Positions 1 to 8,578 of a DNA stretch of 64,000 nucleotides are shown here, in pieces. The notes beneath the pieces are model-generated. The model saw nothing but the letters and a program-made list of their open reading frames with translations. It searched no databases and was not told the DNA's origin. Origin of the DNA: Agrobacterium sp. RAC06 (GTDB taxonomy: Bacteria > Pseudomonadota > Alphaproteobacteria > Rhizobiales > Rhizobiaceae); contig NZ_CP016499.1 in NCBI RefSeq assembly GCF_001713475.1, positions 2,294,001 to 2,358,000 of the forward strand, read 5' to 3'. The position numbers and the translations under genes were made by a program. Numbering within the stretch: position 1 is the stretch's first letter; every line of letters begins with the position of its first letter.

Positions 1-2
1 CT

Positions 3-187
3 CCGGGGAGCGTGCAGTCTTCGTGTTCGGCTTCTCCAAGAATGACCGCGCGAACATCAGCGCTGAGGATGAAGTGGCGCTCAAAAAAGCTGCAAAACTG
101 ATTCTCGGCCTACCGGACGACGCTATGGCCAGAGAAGTACAAAGCGGCAGGATGAAGGAGGTAACGGGTAGTGAGCAAGGGCTATAA
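3..187 (+). CDS. RelE/HigB-type toxin, C-terminal part (cut by window edge)
   Basis: An open frame entering from the left edge encodes 61 residues ending in a stop at 187. It contains the segment RAVFVFGFSKNDRANIS followed by ALKKAAKLILGLPDD, which matches the C-terminal half of RelE/HigB-like toxins (PF06296-type), enzymes that typically cleave mRNA in or near the ribosome. The stop lies 17 bases inside the following HTH gene, as expected for a toxin-first type II toxin-antitoxin pair. The N-terminus and promoter lie outside the window. Toxic activity is inferred from family and gene order only. Confidence 0.6.
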   Translation, partial: GERAVFVFGFSKNDRANISAEDEVALKKAAKLILGLPDDAMAREVQSGRMKEVTGSEQGL

Positions 188-488
188 GAGCGAGATCATG
201 GCTTCTGTCCACGAGATGGTCGAAGGCCTTCACCAAAGTGGAGCAGTGGACAAACGCACGATGCGCGAGTTCGACATGGCCTGCCTCAAAGAGGTTCAAT
301 CAATTGAGCCAGGTGAGATCCGTATGATCCGCGAGCGAGAGCAGGTCTCGCAACCAGTATTTGCGAGGTATCTGAATGTGAGCAAAGGCCTCGTCTCCGA
401 CTGGGAGCGCGGGGTAAAGAAGCCAGGAGGCCCTGCTCTGCGGCTGCTTACGGTCATCAAGGCCAAAGGACTTCAAGCGATCGCTTGA
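171..488 (+). CDS. HTH (XRE/HigA-type) antitoxin
   Basis: This 105-residue protein starts with GTG inside the upstream toxin frame. The second half holds a Cro/C1-type helix-turn-helix (QVSQPVFARYLNVSKGLVSDWERG, about residues 62-85) with the usual W-E-R-G end. HigA-like antitoxins bind and neutralise the toxin and repress their own operon through this domain. The 17-base overlap indicates translational coupling. The N-terminal 50 residues probably hold the toxin-binding part, an inference. Such pairs commonly stabilise integrated elements. Confidence 0.75.
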   Translation: MSKGYKSEIMASVHEMVEGLHQSGAVDKRTMREFDMACLKEVQSIEPGEIRMIREREQVSQPVFARYLNVSKGLVSDWERGVKKPGGPALRLLTVIKAKGLQAIA

Positions 489-641
489 GGAACACGCTAT
501 CGCGCAACTGACGCGAATTTCTTGAGTGGCCAATTTGGGGCCGATGGCCGACAGTCCGCTTTTGCACCACGTGGCGCAAAAGCGGACTTCTTACATGAGC
601 ATCCTCAAGAATGTGCCTGAGCCTCGCCCCAAGGACGCCCG

Positions 642-980
642 TTAGATTTCAGTCCGCTCAGCCAGTTCTAGTGCGTCTTCAATGTCGACGCCAAGGTACC
701 TCCCTGTGTTCTCGATCTTGGTATGGCCATGCAGGATCTGGATAGCTCGAAGGATGCCTGTGGACTTATAGACCATGTTCAGGAGCTTCTTGACACCGAC
801 GCGCTTGCCTGCGTTCCAAGCCGGACGACCCAGCGCAGCAGGATTATACTGTGACATCCCCGTTTTAATTCTCCTATCGTCACCCTTGGCCAGAGGGAGA
901 ATGCGCACCTTCGTTGATATGACGGGGCCGACTGCAGACCGTCTGATTCCGGCTTCGCTGATGGCAAAGCGAACGCTCAT
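642..980 (-). pseudogene. Tyrosine recombinase remnant with internal deletion
   Basis: A 112-residue frame brings together two distant parts of a rhizobial tyrosine integrase. Residues 50-66 (ALGRPAWNAGKRVGVKK) resemble the N-terminal RPWN-G-G-K segment of that family, and residues 73-112 (KSTGILRAIQILHGHTKIENTGRYLG onward) resemble the C-terminal end with the LGHTKxExTxRYLG box. The whole catalytic middle, including the first catalytic Arg, is missing, so it cannot act as a recombinase. It marks an old integration event at the left of the window. The first 45 residues do not look like integrase. Confidence 0.6.
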
Positions 981-1000
981 CGCAACCGACGATGTAATCC

Positions 1001-1034
1001 CGGGGGGGCTCGGTTCGAGCCCCTAGTCCATCTG
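1001..1034. other. T-arm-like hairpin, possible tRNA 3'-end remnant
   Basis: The sequence GGGCTCGGTTCGAGCCC forms a 5-bp stem with a seven-base TTCGA-type loop, extendable to an 8-bp stem, like a tRNA T-arm, and is followed by TAGTCCATCTGCCA. No matching 5' acceptor half is visible upstream. It could be the tRNA fragment left by an integrating element, fitting the integrase remnant beside it, or a chance hairpin. Confidence 0.25.
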
Positions 1035-1082
1035 CCATTCTTTCCTTCGCCGTATCAATTACTTAAGTCGATCCTGACGGCG

Positions 1083-4000
1083 CTATAGCCTCAAGAAGTC
1101 AAGCGACAGGCCGCGTGCAGCCTTTTCCCAGGTCAGGCGAATCTCAAGCTCCGCGCGCAACTTCGCAGCCCGGGCGAATGTGGCTTTATGGTCCGACAGC
1201 GCGGCGCCAACTTTCGCTGCCCACTCTTCACGATTCGCCGCGTCAGCGAGCGCTACAGGTGCAATGCTGGGCTCAAAAAGGTGTGCGTCGAGTCCTTGGT
1301 TCAACTCAGGATCGCGCAGGTATTCAGCGAGGCCGCTTTCCGCCGAAATGATGGCAGGCACGCCGGCGGCAATCGCTTCGAGACCAGTCAGCCCGAATCC
1401 TTCCGCGACCGACGGCATGATTATCAGCGCTGAGCCGAGGTAGTCCTGCACGAGTTTCGCCGGTTCAGTCGAGAACGACCTTAGCTGTACAAATTGCGAA
1501 TAGTCCTTGAACTCCCCGATATTCTCGAACTCGGCAAGTGCCTTTTCTTTCGTGAAACCGCGCATCACCAGCTTCGGCGTCTGCCCGGATTTCCAGAGCC
1601 GCTCGGTCGCAACCCTCTTGATCACGTCGCACGCCAGCAGACCTCCCTTAACGCCGGCGTCCTCCATGCGGCCCGACATCAAGCAGGAATTCATTTGAAG
1701 ATTTTGGGGGTCTGGGACCAACTTCAGCAATGGCGGGCTGAGGCCCGGCACGAGCATGGTCATGGTAGGCAAAGGCGCTTGCCACAGAAAGCTTCTCTTG
1801 ATGCGTGGCCCCACAGCGACGACCAAATTGGCCAGCTCCGCGAGTGCGATCTGATCGTCGAGTTTTGCCTCGCCTCGTAGCGGATCGAAAAGGGCATCTC
1901 CATGAGGCGTTTTCAACCCTTCGTTTTCGTGGGGAATAGTGTGGAGAAAATGGACGTATTTAGCGCCGAACCGGGTGGCCAAAGCGCGCGCGGCGGGACC
2001 TGTGATATGATCATGACCGATCAGCAGATCCGGTTTGGTGCTGAGGTGTCCCGCCTCGCACAAAAGGAACTGCGCGTGCCCCCCAATCTGGACTGAGTCA
2101 GGGCATCGGACGAGCTCAACCCGGGCCGTTTTTGCATCAAGGACGTCGGCGTCGGACGCATTCGGGACGAGACACAGAACGGTGTGCCCAAGTGCGGCTA
2201 GCGCGATACAGAGCTCGCGGTTGAGCGTAGATATCCCGCCGTGATGCGAAGCCCATTCAGTCGCCACTGCAAGTATGGTGCGCCGATCTGCGATTGGTAG
2301 GAGGCCCGACGGCGCCGGTGCGGGCACCGCGATGTCCATTTCGATAGGCACGTCGTCGCTGTCAGCTGTCTTGGCCTTGGACTTTTCCTCAACGTCCGGT
2401 TCGGGCGGCTCGGTCGGAGCGCCCATGTAGCCGATCCTTGCCAGAATATCGGCGGGATCCTCACGACGCGTTGCCTTTGCACGGACTGCGTGGCGGGCCT
2501 GCTCGATCGACCAGCCCAGAGCATCTTGCAGTTCGGGCAATGCATCGCGCATTCGGTACATTTGCTCGAGCGCGGCGTTTGTCCCCGCTGCGACTAGCCG
2601 CGACAGCAGTACACTGCGCAATTGCTCGACATAATCCGGCACTCCAAGAACGCGCGCGCCAGCCCCGGTCGGCGGGCGCTCGGGCAGCAAGACGACCAGA
2701 TCAATATAGGCCTGAGCCAAGGCATATTCGGACAGCGCGTCGAAATCGAACGAGCGATGGAAGGCAACGTCGTGAGCGAAGCTAGTCCAGATCGAGCGGG
2801 CGAGCGCCTCGTTTCGCTCGCGCAACGCAAGCAACTCGAACCACGTGTCTGCCGGCCTTTTGCAAAGGAGCTCAACGACACCCTTTTCAATCCGAGAGCC
2901 TTCCGTCGCCGCACCTGCTAGCTTCGCGGAAGACGAAGTCAGGGCATCGTGGATGAGCTGTACCGCGCGTAGGTCGCCGTTGCGCACTAGATACGCTAGA
3001 ATCTCAGACGCCGCGTCAATGCTCTTGAGATCTCCGGCACGGCGCAACTCGTGCAGAAGTTCCGAAAGCGGTCGGTCGAGCAAGCCGTCAAGGAGCTCAA
3101 ACACCCGCGTGCTCAACCCCTCGGATGCAGCGCCGGAGGCGATCTGCCGGACTGCGGCGAGCACCGAATCTGGCGCAAGGCGATAGGCGACTCGCATCAG
3201 GTCACGCTGGGGATTTCCTTCGGTGTAAAAGTCGTTCCCTTGAAAGCCAAGCACCGCCGGTGCCCAGACAGCCCAGGTTTCGGCGGACAGTCCTTCGAAG
3301 GTGCTCGGCTCCTCGTCGCGCAGTAAGCGCAGCGCCCGGACGCCGGCATTGGCAGGCCGGTGACTGGTGCTCGTGCCCAGCCAACTGATATCGGTCAGCG
3401 GGGCGTCGCGAAGATAGACGAGGGCCGTCCGACAAATTCGCTCGCGCTCTCGGCCGTCGAGCGCCTGCCAGCCCGGCGTCGCGGTCAGATCGGTCTCGAA
3501 CTCGAAATGCCCATCATAGTCGCCGTTCGGCTCGTGGAAGAGCTCGAGGTTGAGTTGCCACCACAGTGACGCTTCGCCCGCTTCGATCCGGTCGAGAAGA
3601 TTGATCACTGACGACCGCCAAGACGTCTTGGCTTTAGTTTCTCGCTCCTCTGCTTCGTGCCTCTCGCGTTGCCGTTCGACACTCTTGCGCATGTACTCGG
3701 CAGCAGTCGAATCCAGATCGATCGAGTAACGGGCTGCGAGAGTTCGCTGCAGCTCGGGAACGCGCGATGCTGCCTCCCAGACACGATCGAGTGTGTCAAA
3801 CGGCAGCGATTGTGTAAGGTCAGCGATGATCTGAGTAAGCGGCCCGCGTAGGTCTGCACGCTCCGCCAGCATCATCGCGAGATACGAGTCGAGATCGTCC
3901 GGTCTGACCAGACCGGCCAAGTGATGCACAAGCAGTGCTACGGCGCGAGACGGATCGTCCGCATGCCGAAGGGTTTCAAGCACAAATGCGGATCGCGCTT

Positions 4001-6011
4001 CGGAATTATCCGGCCACGGCAGCGATACCACACCGTTATTCAGGACGATCTGATAGATTTTGCGGTCAGCAGTGACGACAAAGGCCGCCAGCGCCTTCCG
4101 TACTTCGGGATCAGCAATCCGGGCAATGATCGCGCGAAACAGCTTGACCATTACCGGCTGGAGCCGGTCATGCTCGCCTTGATCGATGTCAAGCCGGCGC
4201 TGCAGCCAGGCAATGGTGTCGAGCGCTTGGCGCGAGGTGAGATCCGGCGCTGCGAACCGGTGGAGAAAAAGCTGGTAACTGCCGATGAAATTCTTTTGGC
4301 GAGGGACCGTCAGCGCCCCAAGCAATTGGCGAAATGGCAACGCTTTCGGCCAGCAAATCGATAGCAGGACGCCGCGCAAGCGATCTTCTGTGTCACTATC
4401 GAGATCGCCCGCCAGAAGCGGCGCGAGGAGTTCGGGTGCGTCGTCCCCGTTTAATCTCGCAACCGTGCGTGCAGCCATCGATCTGATCGGCCCGTCGGCT
4501 TTGGGATCACCAGCCACCTCGAGCAGCACCGGCGTCAAACCAATTTCTCTTGCCTCCGCTGTGATATCGATCGCAGCACGCCGCTCGAAGGGCGGCGTCA
4601 GAGCGCCGGCGATGACAGGCCGCAATTGCTCGGTGAGTTCTGGGTGTCGCAAGGAGCCGAACAACGGAACCAACTGATCGTACTGGTCGAGCAAATCGCC
4701 CGCCGCAAATCGCTTCAGTATCGCCGCCGTCAGCCTGGACTGATCCGCAGGCTCAAGGACGGCGGCCTGCGCGCGCAGCAATATATCGGGCTGCCGCTCG
4801 AGGAGCATATCGAAAAATGGCGGGACCATCGCTGCAGCCCAGCCCGCCACCTCAAGAAGCTGTGGCGCGATCCCGCCGGGTCCGCCGAGTTCGGGTACAT
4901 TCAGTAAAGACAGGATCTGATCAGCAGACAGGCGATGATCGGCCAGATATCGAGCTGTGAGATAATCGACGAACGTCCTGTGGGTCCATTCGAAGATCCC
5001 CGGTTCCACTTCGGCGAAAAGCGGCGTGCGCAGAATTTCGGTAAGCAGCGCGGGTGTCGCAACGACGCTCCCAGCCGTGGACGGTTCAAGGCCTCCGGCA
5101 ATTCGAGCGATCGGCAGAATGTCCGGGCTGACTGCAGCGACGCCGGGAGTGAACCGCATGATACCGGAGAAGGTCGTTGCAACAGCGAGGCGGCCGGCGA
5201 CAACCATGCGGGTCGCGGGGTTCGCGACGGCGCCCCCCCCCAACGCGCGTTCGACGACGCGCTCGAGCAGATCCGCCTGCCTCGCCGGCAGCGTTTCACT
5301 TCCAATATGGCTCCGAAGCAGCAGTCTCAGCAACAACGGGCGGCTCGCCACCGCCCGCAACTGTTCACCCAGCAGACGTTCGGAAAGACGCTCGCGTTCG
5401 GCGACCTGCGGCTCCGTGCGCTCGACTGCTGCGAGGATGTCTTCTTCTTCGAGCGGCGCCAGCGTTAGCTTCTTGAAGCTTCCGATTGGCCAGCGCTGTT
5501 CAATTACCCGGTCAAGCCCCTCGGTCCAAGCCGCTGTTCGGCATGTCAACGCGATCCGTAGCAACGCTCTCTTGCGATTGCTGGAAAAAAGCTGATCGAG
5601 GAAATGGCTAAGGAGTTGTTCAGCCGACGACGGCAATCCGGCGATCTCGTCAATGCCATCGATCAGGATATGCCATGGCCGCTCATCGTCAGCCCAGCGG
5701 CGGTGATGTTCGGACGTGATCAACGCGTCGAGTTCGGTGGGGAACTTACCGTCCCCGCCGCGGAGCAGATCGAACTGCTCGCCCTTGTCCCCTAGCCAGG
5801 CCGCGAGTCCTTCTATCTCGTGCGTCTTGCCCATACCGGGGTCGCCTAAGAGCACAAGGCACGGTGTTTCCGCTATTTCGGTCAACACCACGGGGGTGGT
5901 TTCGCTCGTCGCGTCCCAACGATCCGTCCCAACGGGCTCGCCACCTTCCGGAATCCAGTGTCGCGTCCAGGCAAAACTCTCTTCGCGCGCGTCGATGTGG
6001 CTGATTGTCAT
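1083..6011 (-). CDS. NACHT-like STAND NTPase fused to GT4 glycosyltransferase
   Basis: This 1642-residue protein has three parts. Residues about 45-380 form a NACHT-like NTPase: Walker A GDPGMGKT near residue 57, Walker B-type ILIDGIDEIAG near 110, and a later FEWTHRTFVDYLTARYLAD segment of the kind that follows NACHT domains. About 380-1240 is long, helical, leucine-rich and repeat-like (HEAT/TPR-type by appearance). About 1270-1642 is a GT-B glycosyltransferase of family 4 type: GGIS nucleotide-fold start near 1290 and the EX7E motif in EGFGLTGLEAIAAG. STAND NTPases act as signal sensors, many in anti-phage defence. A C-terminal glycosyltransferase as effector would be unusual. It stands alone with no partner on its strand. 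A run of nine G lies in its coding strand near residue 257. The catalytic state of the transferase was not tested. Confidence 0.7.
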   Translation of the reverse strand: MTISHIDAREESFAWTRHWIPEGGEPVGTDRWDATSETTPVVLTEIAETPCLVLLGDPGMGKTHEIEGLAAWLGDKGEQFDLLRGGDGKFPTELDALITSEHHRRWADDERPWHILIDGIDEIAGLPSSAEQLLSHFLDQLFSSNRKRALLRIALTCRTAAWTEGLDRVIEQRWPIGSFKKLTLAPLEEEDILAAVERTEPQVAERERLSERLLGEQLRAVASRPLLLRLLLRSHIGSETLPARQADLLERVVERALGGGAVANPATRMVVAGRLAVATTFSGIMRFTPGVAAVSPDILPIARIAGGLEPSTAGSVVATPALLTEILRTPLFAEVEPGIFEWTHRTFVDYLTARYLADHRLSADQILSLLNVPELGGPGGIAPQLLEVAGWAAAMVPPFFDMLLERQPDILLRAQAAVLEPADQSRLTAAILKRFAAGDLLDQYDQLVPLFGSLRHPELTEQLRPVIAGALTPPFERRAAIDITAEAREIGLTPVLLEVAGDPKADGPIRSMAARTVARLNGDDAPELLAPLLAGDLDSDTEDRLRGVLLSICWPKALPFRQLLGALTVPRQKNFIGSYQLFLHRFAAPDLTSRQALDTIAWLQRRLDIDQGEHDRLQPVMVKLFRAIIARIADPEVRKALAAFVVTADRKIYQIVLNNGVVSLPWPDNSEARSAFVLETLRHADDPSRAVALLVHHLAGLVRPDDLDSYLAMMLAERADLRGPLTQIIADLTQSLPFDTLDRVWEAASRVPELQRTLAARYSIDLDSTAAEYMRKSVERQRERHEAEERETKAKTSWRSSVINLLDRIEAGEASLWWQLNLELFHEPNGDYDGHFEFETDLTATPGWQALDGRERERICRTALVYLRDAPLTDISWLGTSTSHRPANAGVRALRLLRDEEPSTFEGLSAETWAVWAPAVLGFQGNDFYTEGNPQRDLMRVAYRLAPDSVLAAVRQIASGAASEGLSTRVFELLDGLLDRPLSELLHELRRAGDLKSIDAASEILAYLVRNGDLRAVQLIHDALTSSSAKLAGAATEGSRIEKGVVELLCKRPADTWFELLALRERNEALARSIWTSFAHDVAFHRSFDFDALSEYALAQAYIDLVVLLPERPPTGAGARVLGVPDYVEQLRSVLLSRLVAAGTNAALEQMYRMRDALPELQDALGWSIEQARHAVRAKATRREDPADILARIGYMGAPTEPPEPDVEEKSKAKTADSDDVPIEMDIAVPAPAPSGLLPIADRRTILAVATEWASHHGGISTLNRELCIALAALGHTVLCLVPNASDADVLDAKTARVELVRCPDSVQIGGHAQFLLCEAGHLSTKPDLLIGHDHITGPAARALATRFGAKYVHFLHTIPHENEGLKTPHGDALFDPLRGEAKLDDQIALAELANLVVAVGPRIKRSFLWQAPLPTMTMLVPGLSPPLLKLVPDPQNLQMNSCLMSGRMEDAGVKGGLLACDVIKRVATERLWKSGQTPKLVMRGFTKEKALAEFENIGEFKDYSQFVQLRSFSTEPAKLVQDYLGSALIIMPSVAEGFGLTGLEAIAAGVPAIISAESGLAEYLRDPELNQGLDAHLFEPSIAPVALADAANREEWAAKVGAALSDHKATFARAAKLRAELEIRLTWEKAARGLSLDFLRL

Positions 6012-6407
6012 CGCGACTTGTTAGCCGATTCGGATGCATTGGGCCAATCGCGTGATACAACCAGACTGACCCATTTCAGCGAAACACCGCGTGTCCCATT
6101 AGGTGAGATTCGCTCGAAAGTGCTTGGCTCAGCAACGACCGTTAAGCGCAAATGGCACCCGCCAGCCGACAAGCTCAAGAAGTGGCAGCTATCGGGGTCG
6201 CGGCTGTCGGTCTCGGATGACCACATCGGAGGCGCGAAGCTGCCGCCCCTTGCCGTTGAACCGTCACTGTCGACGTCATCGTCCTAAACCAATTCGTCCG
6301 ATGAAGGATGCGGGCGGTCGCATATTGGCTGGGGGCCATACACTGCGATCCGTTTTCGAGGGTCGGAGGTTCGCACCCCGCCCGCACGTTTACAAACCAA
6401 CCATTCA
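6012..6407. other. Intergenic stretch with a tRNA-sized structured segment
   Basis: No convincing gene is seen between the NACHT-glycosyltransferase start and the next small gene. The right half holds the folded segment described at 6309-6386. The promoter of the large leftward gene should lie in the left part, but no clear -35/-10 pair stands out. Confidence 0.4.
6309..6386 (+). other. tRNA-like or structured RNA segment
   Basis: Seventy-eight bases are closed by a perfect 9-bp stem (TGCGGGCGG at 6309-6317 with CCGCCCGCA at 6378-6386). The 3' half contains GGTCGGAGGTTCGCACCCC, like the 3' half of a rhizobial tRNA. Inside, TCGCA (6318-6322) pairs with TGCGA (6344-6348) around a TGGC/GCCA hairpin. 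The T-stem pairs poorly and no CCA end follows, so a working tRNA is unlikely. It may be a decayed tRNA or another structured RNA. Confidence 0.3.
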
Positions 6408-6716
6408 TCAGTCGCGACAATTCCAAGATTTTACCTCTTGCAACTGGGGAAGCCCTTTCCCTCGCTCTAGTGAATTGAAGGAAGCTGATAGGCGCGTCCG
6501 ATCGACGTTAGATAGCGCGCAATTCGGCGAGGAGGTGGTCTCTCGACCGTATCGCACAATGATATCGAGCAGCTTCACCTGCACCGTCTCGCAGCTTTGC
6601 TGTGCAAGATCCCGGTCCCCAATCAGGTATCCATCCCCGACCGGAGTTGGACTGCATCCAGTGGCAATCACCTCGTCGATGAAGTCGGGAATGTCTGTGC
6701 GGGACATCTTCTTCAT
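6408..6716 (-). CDS. Small element protein, paralogue of the gene at 25982-26209
   Basis: A protein of about 102 residues of unknown function. Its first 60 residues share a pattern with the small protein encoded at 25982-26209: DIP-F--E----G at the start, G-Y-IGD in the middle and RYG-E later. The C-terminal 35 residues have no counterpart there. ATG codons at 6716 and 6707 are both possible, and the paralogue starts at the equivalent of 6707. Two copies in one element suggest a family tied to this type of mobile DNA. No domain is recognised. Confidence 0.45.
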   Translation of the reverse strand: MKKMSRTDIPDFIDEVIATGCSPTPVGDGYLIGDRDLAQQSCETVQVKLLDIIVRYGRETTSSPNCALSNVDRTRLSASFNSLERGKGLPQLQEVKSWNCRD

Positions 6717-6971
6717 GGGGCGCCTGCAGGTTACTCGCAGAGACATAATAACGCACAGATAGCCACTGGCGACGAGGGCTGCACCCAACTCGCGAGAGGT
6801 CGACCGCCCTTACCCTTCGAGATCACGACGGTACCCTGCCAATCACAACGGCGCTTGATGCGATGGAATTGGACGAGGAAGCGGCAATGCGGCGGTAGTG
6901 GCGCAGTCGCTTGCCACGGACTGCCCGGTGCCGATATCGTTCCCGTATCCTGAACGAGACAGTTTTCGAGC

Positions 6972-8282
6972 ATGCAACTGACGCGCATTGAGCTTTACCA
7001 AAGGGTCTGCAACTCGCCCCTGAACAAGATTGCACCTGAACTCGGACTATCGGCGCCAGCCTTGTCAGCCATCTGCAAGAAGCATGATGTGCCGTTTCCA
7101 GGGGCGGGTTACTGGACCCGAAAGGCAATGGGCCTGCCCGCGGAACTCCTACCCCTTCCCGTGGCCGATGACGATATCATCGACCTCTCACAACCGGTCA
7201 AAAGGCCGCAACGACAAGGGCCACCTCTGACCCGAGAGCCTCGCAAGAAGAGGAGCGTCAAGCCCCACCGGAGATCACGGCATCCTTTCCTCCTTGGCGT
7301 CGAGGAGCATTTTCGTAAGACCCGAGTTGCTGAGGAGTATGAGTTTCTTCGCCCATACAAGAGAATTCTTCCAGATATCGTCGCCTCAGAGAGCTCCCTG
7401 CCCCGCGCGCTTGCGATTGCCAACCAGCTTTATCTCACTATCGAAGAAGCCGGCTGCAAACTGCGTATCGCGACAGCAGAGGAAAAGCTGCAACGCATCG
7501 ACATCGACGAACGGGAAAACGAGCGCAAGGATCGTAAGTATGGTCGCTACCAATCCGGCCGCCCATGGGGTCCCGACCGAGCGACTGTTTTCGAGATCGG
7601 GACGGTTCCGATCGGCATCGCAGTGACCGAGATGACGGAGCGCGTCACGATGCGGTACCTTGAAGGGAGTTACCATCGAGTCGACAGCAAGATCATCAGG
7701 TCGGCCAAGGCCTGGCAGCTGGTTCATTCCTACACGCATCTTCAGGACGTACCCAGCGGACGTTTCAAGATCGTCGCCTACTCGCCGAAATCAGGGGTCG
7801 AATGGTCGATATCGAGGCAGGATACTGAGCAAGCCTCGCTGGAAAGCATGATCCCTGAGTTTGTCGAAGCCCTGCAAGTTGCGGTGAGCAAGGTGCAAGC
7901 CTTGATGATTGCTGCCGACGAAGCGGCCGAACAACGCAGACAAGAATGGAAAGCAGAGTGGGAGCGGTACCTCCGCAAAGAGGACAAGCGAAAGTCGGCA
8001 GAAGCCCTGCTCGAAAGCCAGAAACAGTTGGTCCAGATCATCGAGCAATGGACAAAAGTCATGGCGGTGGAGCAGTTTTTCAGGCAGGCGGAAAATCGTC
8101 TGGTTGACGTTGCGGACGACCGGCGCGAGCACATCGAAACGCGTCTTGCGCTAGCCAGGAAAATGATCGGTGATACCGACCCCTTCCAGTTCCTCGCATC
8201 CTGGGTCGCGCCTGAAGAGCGCTACAAGTCTCCTTACGATGATGCCCCTGAACCCAAACCGGAAAAATCTAGCTCCGCGTGA
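6972..8282 (+). CDS. Hypothetical protein with N-terminal HTH, element-associated
   Basis: A 436-residue soluble protein. Residues 1-45 (LTRIELYQRVCNSPLNKIAPELGLS then LSAICKKHDVPFP) read as a helix-turn-helix that decides between closely related steps, so DNA binding is plausible. A basic, proline-rich linker with clusters of Arg/Lys covers residues 75-105. The rest is a mixed fold with a highly charged helical part around 310-360. Proteins of this form are common in rhizobial plasmids and islands, but no function is known to me. It stands alone, with no operon partner. Confidence 0.6.
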   Translation: MQLTRIELYQRVCNSPLNKIAPELGLSAPALSAICKKHDVPFPGAGYWTRKAMGLPAELLPLPVADDDIIDLSQPVKRPQRQGPPLTREPRKKRSVKPHRRSRHPFLLGVEEHFRKTRVAEEYEFLRPYKRILPDIVASESSLPRALAIANQLYLTIEEAGCKLRIATAEEKLQRIDIDERENERKDRKYGRYQSGRPWGPDRATVFEIGTVPIGIAVTEMTERVTMRYLEGSYHRVDSKIIRSAKAWQLVHSYTHLQDVPSGRFKIVAYSPKSGVEWSISRQDTEQASLESMIPEFVEALQVAVSKVQALMIAADEAAEQRRQEWKAEWERYLRKEDKRKSAEALLESQKQLVQIIEQWTKVMAVEQFFRQAENRLVDVADDRREHIETRLALARKMIGDTDPFQFLASWVAPEERYKSPYDDAPEPKPEKSSSA

Positions 8283-8365
8283 GATTAATATCTGGACCGC
8301 TCATACAGCCTGAGGCACCTTGCGAGCGGGCCAGGGTTCTCTCCAGGCAATCTCAGCTCAATTCG

Positions 8366-8390
8366 TTAATGCGCGTCAATGTTGACGCAT
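8366..8390. repeat. 25-bp repeat, copy 1, with GCGTCA-N4-TGACGC palindrome
   Basis: The repeat contains GCGTCA-ATGT-TGACGC, a perfect 6-bp inverted repeat, within TTAATGCGCGTCAATG followed by TTGACGCAT. A second copy at 23387-23411 is identical at 23 of 25 positions in the same orientation. The half-site GCGTCA is also present in the parA promoter region. It may be a binding site for the partition proteins or a shared repressor. That role is inference. Confidence 0.55.
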
Positions 8391-8578
8391 CTTGATGCTG
8401 CCGCGTGCCAGCCTCCCGCTTCGAAGCAGCATAGGAGTGCCGCTTCGCCCCCCGGAGACCCGGTTTAAAGATATTCGAGCTTCCACTTAGGCCACTGAGG
8501 AAAGTGTCGTGAAATCTGGTCTGCGGCTGACGTCTTCCGGCAGTCGTACATTTCTCCAGCCAACAAGGAAACCGCCGC

